Assembly: GCA_014534295.1 (NCBI GenBank) | Contig: JACVRU010000073.1 | Location: forward strand, 1-9,435 | Origin: Thermoleophilia bacterium | Lineage (GTDB): Bacteria > Actinomycetota > Thermoleophilia > Gaiellales > Gaiellaceae | Direction of reading: 5' to 3' | DNA: 9,435 nucleotides | Shown here: piece by piece, positions 6,518 through 9,435 of the stretch | Layout: each line of letters begins with the position of its first letter | Position numbering within the stretch: the stretch's first letter is position 1 | Notes under the pieces: model-generated | The model's database searches: none | What the model was told of the DNA's origin: nothing | The model's input: the letters and a program-made list of their open reading frames with translations, nothing else | Position numbers and translations under genes: made by a program

Positions 6518-7689
6518 GCTACGCGCCCGTGCCGACCGCTTACCTCCCGCAGCCGCGCCGCGTGCTCGGTCGTCAGCTGCCCCCGCCGCAGGCGCCAGCG
6601 CCAGTTGCCGCCGCCGCGGCCGGGAACGTTCATGCGCGCCTCGCTGCCGAGACCGAGCACGTCCTGGACCGGGACGATCGCGAGTCGGGCGGGAGAGGAC
6701 AGCGCCAGCTCGATCAGCGGCCAGTGCGCCTCCCGGTCGCCGGCCCAGCCGACCGTCGTGTCGCTGTCGTGCGTGCCCGTGTAGACGACGGCGTGCTCCC
6801 GGTGGCGGTCGACGCGAGGCTCGAAGTGGAGCACGTGCATGCCGGGCAGGCCGAGCTCGTCGCGGAGCCGCTCCACCGCCGGCGTGATCACACCGAGGTC
6901 CTCGGCGATCAGCGGCAGCGGGCCGAGGGCGGCCGAGACCGCGTCGAACAGGTCTCGCCCCGGCCCGCGCCGCCACGCCCCTGGCCGCGCGGTCCGGGAC
7001 CGCTCGGGCACGGCCCAGTAGGCGACGAAGCCGCGGAAGTGGTCGACCCTGGCCGCGTCGACGAGCTCGAACGTGCGCCGGAAGCGCTCGATCCACCACC
7101 GGTAACCGGTCGCCCGCATCGCGGCCCAGTCGTAGAGCGGATTCCCCCAGCGCTGGCCCGTCCGGCTGAAGTAGTCCGGCGGAACGCCGGCGACGAAGCC
7201 GGTCTGGAAGAGCTCCGGATGCGCTCGGTGGTCGGCGCCGCCCGGGGCGACGTAGAGCGGCACATCGCCGATCAGCCGGACGCCGCGGGCGGCGGCGTGG
7301 GAGCGCAGCGCGAGCCATTCCCGCTGGAAGCGGACCTGGTCGGCGAGCGCGCCGCGGCCGGCGAAGGCGGCCCAGTCCCCGCTCCAGGGGGGGTGGGCCG
7401 CGACGAACGCCTCCACCTCGTCTACGGCGACCGGGGCCTTGGGCTCGGCGAGCAGCCCGCGCCAGCCGGCGAAGGCCGACGGCGACGCGTAGGGCGAGCC
7501 GACGGCATCGGGCGGACCGATCGGGAGCACCTGCCACCACGCCTGGCCGGCCTCCGCGAGCCAGTCGACGAACCGGTACGCCTCCTCCCCCAGCCGGCCG
7601 CCGGGGAGCGAGGTCGGGTGCAGCAGGACGCCGCTCGAACGCGTTAGGTTCAGGTTGAGCTCCCCAGGGAAGGAGACGAAGCTTCGCAT
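6514..7689 (-). CDS. malQ: 4-alpha-glucanotransferase (GH77, amylomaltase), compact form
   Basis: Cytoplasmic enzyme that moves maltodextrin segments between alpha-1,4-glucans, releasing glucose. GH77 landmarks: RSSGVLLHPTSLPGG (17-31), SPYASPSAFAG (65-75), GVRLIGDVPLYVA (136-148), VAGVPPDYFSRTGQRWGNPLY (166-186), RVDHFRGF (214-221, nucleophile D216), LIAEDLGVITP (260-270, acid/base E263), GTHDSDTTVGW (305-315, D308), and PVQDVLGLGSEARMN (340-354). At 391 residues it is about 100 shorter than the usual roughly 500-residue bacterial enzyme; the losses fall mainly between 80 and 130 and after the HDSD motif (about 316-333), while the catalytic residues remain. I use ATG at 7689 (GGGAGG three bases upstream, rather close). 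A CTG at 7653 preceded by GGGGAG at six bases gives a more family-like N-terminus, MNLTRSSGVLL, 379 residues. It is head to head with glgE and followed by the flavoprotein gene through ATGA. Confidence 0.94.
   Translation of the reverse strand: MRSFVSFPGELNLNLTRSSGVLLHPTSLPGGRLGEEAYRFVDWLAEAGQAWWQVLPIGPPDAVGSPYASPSAFAGWRGLLAEPKAPVAVDEVEAFVAAHPPWSGDWAAFAGRGALADQVRFQREWLALRSHAAARGVRLIGDVPLYVAPGGADHRAHPELFQTGFVAGVPPDYFSRTGQRWGNPLYDWAAMRATGYRWWIERFRRTFELVDAARVDHFRGFVAYWAVPERSRTARPGAWRRGPGRDLFDAVSAALGPLPLIAEDLGVITPAVERLRDELGLPGMHVLHFEPRVDRHREHAVVYTGTHDSDTTVGWAGDREAHWPLIELALSSPARLAIVPVQDVLGLGSEARMNVPGRGGGNWRWRLRRGQLTTEHAARLREVSGRHGRVA
7645..7650 (+). promoter_or_regulatory. Weak -10-like element upstream of glgE
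   Basis: TAGGTT fits TANNNT and would start a glgE transcript about 30 bases before its ATG, leaving the AAGGAG site in the leader. There is no recognisable -35 box and the element lies inside malQ coding sequence, so support is weak. Confidence 0.2.
7660..7665 (-). promoter_or_regulatory. Candidate ribosome binding site for an alternative malQ start
   Basis: On the minus strand this reads GGGGAG, six bases before an in-frame CTG (7653-7651). The spacing is better than that of the GGGAGG in front of the ATG at 7689. It therefore offers a rare CTG initiation site that would put the protein start right before the conserved RSSGVLLHPTSLPG segment. Confidence 0.35.
7670..7675 (+). promoter_or_regulatory. 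glgE ribosome binding site with long spacing
   Basis: AAGGAG is a near-perfect Shine-Dalgarno sequence, but it lies 12 bases before the glgE ATG at 7688, longer than the usual 5-9. The spacer contains the 10-base palindrome CGAAGCTTCG (7677-7686). I see no better-placed start codon for this site. Confidence 0.5.
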
Positions 7690-9435
7690 GGCCCTCCCGA
7701 AGGCGCAGGAGCCTCCGCGGCGCATCCAGATCCAGCACGTCGAGCCCGTGGTCGACGGGGGCCGCTACACCGTGAAGGCGACCGAGGGCGACCGGCTCGA
7801 GGTGGGTGCGACGATCTTCCGCGACGGCCACGAGATCCTCGGCGCGCACGTCCGCCACCGGCGCAAGGGCACTCGGAAGTGGCAGGAGGCGCTGATGTAC
7901 CACGCCGGCAACGACCGCTGGCTCGGGCACCTCGAGCTCGACGAACCCGGTCTCTGGGAGTTCCAGGTCGGCGCCTGGGTCGACCGCTTCGCGTCGTTCC
8001 GCCACGAGCTCCGCCGCAAGGTCGACGCCGGGCACGAGGACCTCTCCGGCGAGCTCTCGGAGGCCGCCGTGCTCTACGGCGTCGACTCGATCACTGCGGA
8101 GGAGGCGCTCGAGCGGAGCGAGACCGACCGGTCCGAGTACGAGTGCTCTCCGACCTACCGGGTGGACGTCGACCGCGCCCTGGCGCGCTTCGGCTCGTGG
8201 TACGAGCTCTTCCCACGCTCCTGGGGCGGCTTCCGCGGCGTCGCCGAAGTCTTGCCGCAGCTGGCGGAGCTCGGGTTCGACGTCGTCTACCTGCCGCCGG
8301 TCCATCCGATCGGCCGCACGAACCGCAAGGGCAGGAACAACGCGCTCGTCGCCGGCCCCCGCGATCCCGGGAGCCCGTGGGCGATCGGCTCGGAGGAGGG
8401 GGGCCACGACGCCGTGGAGCCGAGCCTGGGGACGCTCGACGACTTCGACGCGCTGGTCGAGCGCGGCCGCGAGGTCGGCGTCGAGATCTGCCTCGACTTC
8501 GCGATCCAGTGCTCGCCCGACCATCCCTGGCTGCGCGAGCACCCGGAGTGGTTCCACCGCCGCCCCGACGGCACGCTCAAGTACGCCGAGAACCCGCCCA
8601 AGCGCTACCAGGACATCTACAACGTCAACTTCGACTCGGAGGACTGGAAGGGGCTCTGGCAGGCGCTGCTGGACGTTGTCCTCCACTGGGTCGAGCACGG
8701 CGTGCGCGTCTTCCGAGTCGACAACCCGCACACGAAGCCCGTGCCGTTCTGGGAGTGGCTGATCCAGGAGGTGCGCGCCCGCGACCCAGGCGTGATCTTC
8801 CTCGCGGAGGCCTTCACCCGCCCGGCGATGATGCAGGCGCTCGGGAAGATCGGCTTCGGGCAGTCCTACACGTACCTCACCTGGAAGAACACGAAGTGGG
8901 AGCTGCTCGAGTTCATGCGCGAGAACGTCCTCGACTGGGCTCCCTACTACCGGCCGAACTTCTTCGCGAACACGCCGGACATCCTCCACGAGTACCTCCA
9001 GCACGGCGGCCGCCCCGCGTTCGAGGCGAGACTCGTCGTCGCCGCGACGCTCTCGCCCACCTACGGGATCTACTCGGGCTTCGAGTGGCTCGAGAACACG
9101 CCGGTCCGGCCGGGGAGCGAGGAGTACCTCGACTCCGAGAAGTACGAGGTGAAGGAGCGCACGCTCGAAGGCGCGCCGCTGCTGCCGCTCGTCGCTCGCC
9201 TGAACGAGGTGCGCCGGGCCCATCCCGCCCTCCAGCGGGTCGAGAACCTCGCCTTCCTCGAGACCGAGAACGACAGCCTGCTCGCGTACGCGAAGCGGTG
9301 GGAGGACGACGTCGTGGTCGTCGTCGTCAACCTCGACCCCCACGCGCCGCAGGAGGGGATCGCCGTCGTCCCGGCCGCGCTCGGCCTCCCGCCCGCCTTC
9401 CGCGTCGAGGACCTGCTGGCGGACGAGACCTACAC
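7688..9435 (+). CDS. glgE: Alpha-1,4-glucan:maltose-1-phosphate maltosyltransferase (partial, 3' end beyond window)
   Basis: GH13 subfamily 3 enzyme that transfers maltose from maltose 1-phosphate to the non-reducing end of alpha-1,4-glucan, the last step of the trehalose-TreS-Mak-GlgE route to glycogen-like glucan. The 582 visible residues begin with IQIQHVEPVVDGGRYTVKAT (13-32), the GlgE N-terminal beta domain, then a helical insert (about 105-155) and the catalytic barrel from YRVDVDRALARFGSWYELFP (157-176). Landmarks are LPPVHPIGRTNRKGRNN (202-218), VFRVDNPHTKPVPFW (341-355, nucleophile D345), FLAEAFTRP (371-379, acid/base E374) and FFANTPDIL (425-433, D431). A C-terminal beta domain starts near 510 and is cut by the window edge; the family runs to roughly 650-670 residues. 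The ATG at 7688 fits the family N-terminus. It overlaps the malQ ATG on the other strand in CATG. TreS, Mak or GlgB genes would be expected nearby but are not in view. Confidence 0.96.
   Translation, partial: MALPKAQEPPRRIQIQHVEPVVDGGRYTVKATEGDRLEVGATIFRDGHEILGAHVRHRRKGTRKWQEALMYHAGNDRWLGHLELDEPGLWEFQVGAWVDRFASFRHELRRKVDAGHEDLSGELSEAAVLYGVDSITAEEALERSETDRSEYECSPTYRVDVDRALARFGSWYELFPRSWGGFRGVAEVLPQLAELGFDVVYLPPVHPIGRTNRKGRNNALVAGPRDPGSPWAIGSEEGGHDAVEPSLGTLDDFDALVERGREVGVEICLDFAIQCSPDHPWLREHPEWFHRRPDGTLKYAENPPKRYQDIYNVNFDSEDWKGLWQALLDVVLHWVEHGVRVFRVDNPHTKPVPFWEWLIQEVRARDPGVIFLAEAFTRPAMMQALGKIGFGQSYTYLTWKNTKWELLEFMRENVLDWAPYYRPNFFANTPDILHEYLQHGGRPAFEARLVVAATLSPTYGIYSGFEWLENTPVRPGSEEYLDSEKYEVKERTLEGAPLLPLVARLNEVRRAHPALQRVENLAFLETENDSLLAYAKRWEDDVVVVVVNLDPHAPQEGIAVVPAALGLPPAFRVEDLLADETY

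Noticed and set aside
7638..7645. Perfect 8-base palindrome AACGCGTT near the glgE/malQ junction.
   Set aside because: It encodes conserved-looking malQ residues (LTRS region), is short, and has no second copy in the gap to suggest an operator.
9304..9333. Short GTC/GTG-repeat tract coding for a run of six valines in GlgE.
   Set aside because: It is in frame and matches a beta strand of the GlgE C-terminal domain (VVVVVVNLD); no sign of an expanding repeat or other function.
6518..9343. A very long open frame on the minus strand (over 900 codons beyond the flavoprotein start), joined in frame to the flavoprotein gene.
   Set aside because: It runs antisense to glgE and in a second frame over malQ. 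Both of those have complete family motifs. The composition is Arg/Glu/Asp/Leu/Val-rich low complexity, as expected when strong G/C third-position bias removes stops from shadow frames.
1..9435. Possible mobile elements, CRISPR arrays, tRNA or rRNA genes, defence or toxin-antitoxin loci.
   Set aside because: I looked on both strands and saw no transposase or integrase motifs, flanking repeats, spaced direct repeats, tRNA-like cloverleaf sequence or toxin-antitoxin pair; the genes are chromosomal housekeeping types with uniform composition.

Overview
This is a gene-dense, visibly very GC-rich bacterial segment in which most third codon positions are G or C. It holds nine genes or gene fragments on both strands and has no intergenic stretch longer than about 35 bases. 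I see no rRNA, tRNA, CRISPR array, insertion sequence or integration site. GlgE (maltose-1-phosphate maltosyltransferase), the GC content, frequent GTG starts and a cytochrome c oxidase subunit II carrying a fused c-type cytochrome together suggest a deep-branching actinobacterium. The Thermoleophilia (Gaiellales/Solirubrobacterales) or Rubrobacteria type is my inference, from gene content rather than a database match.

Layout. 1-1971 (minus): the ctaC-ctaD pair of an aa3/caa3-type heme-copper oxidase, with ctaD running off the left edge. 1995-4012 (plus): a 94-residue protein of unknown function, translationally coupled through a GTGA overlap to a polytopic GT-C/GT39-like membrane glycosyltransferase. 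3967-4479 (minus): a GNAT acetyltransferase whose 3' end overlaps the glycosyltransferase. 4500-5618 (plus): a site-2-type zinc metalloprotease with two CBS domains, then a possible hairpin and a 66-residue single-span membrane protein (5649-5849). 5846-7689 (minus): malQ (4-alpha-glucanotransferase, unusually compact) followed through an ATGA overlap by a NimA-like FMN-binding split-barrel protein. 7688-9435 (plus): glgE, running off the right edge.

Two functional themes are clear. One is aerobic respiration: CtaC takes electrons through its own heme c and CuA, and CtaD reduces oxygen. The other is alpha-glucan metabolism: GlgE extends glucan from maltose 1-phosphate, and MalQ disproportionates maltodextrins, placed head to head. 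The remaining genes are single-gene or two-gene units with no shared pathway that I can show.

Most of this is ordinary chromosomal core and housekeeping sequence, and I did not find a convincing new system. The points most worth a second look are the short MalQ with its ambiguous start, and two divergent gene gaps of 20-23 bases that each hold overlapping opposite-strand -10-like elements at near-leaderless spacing. The unusual gene partnerships (MalQ with a flavoprotein; a small protein of unknown function with a GT39-like enzyme; the CBS-protease with a mini membrane protein) come next.
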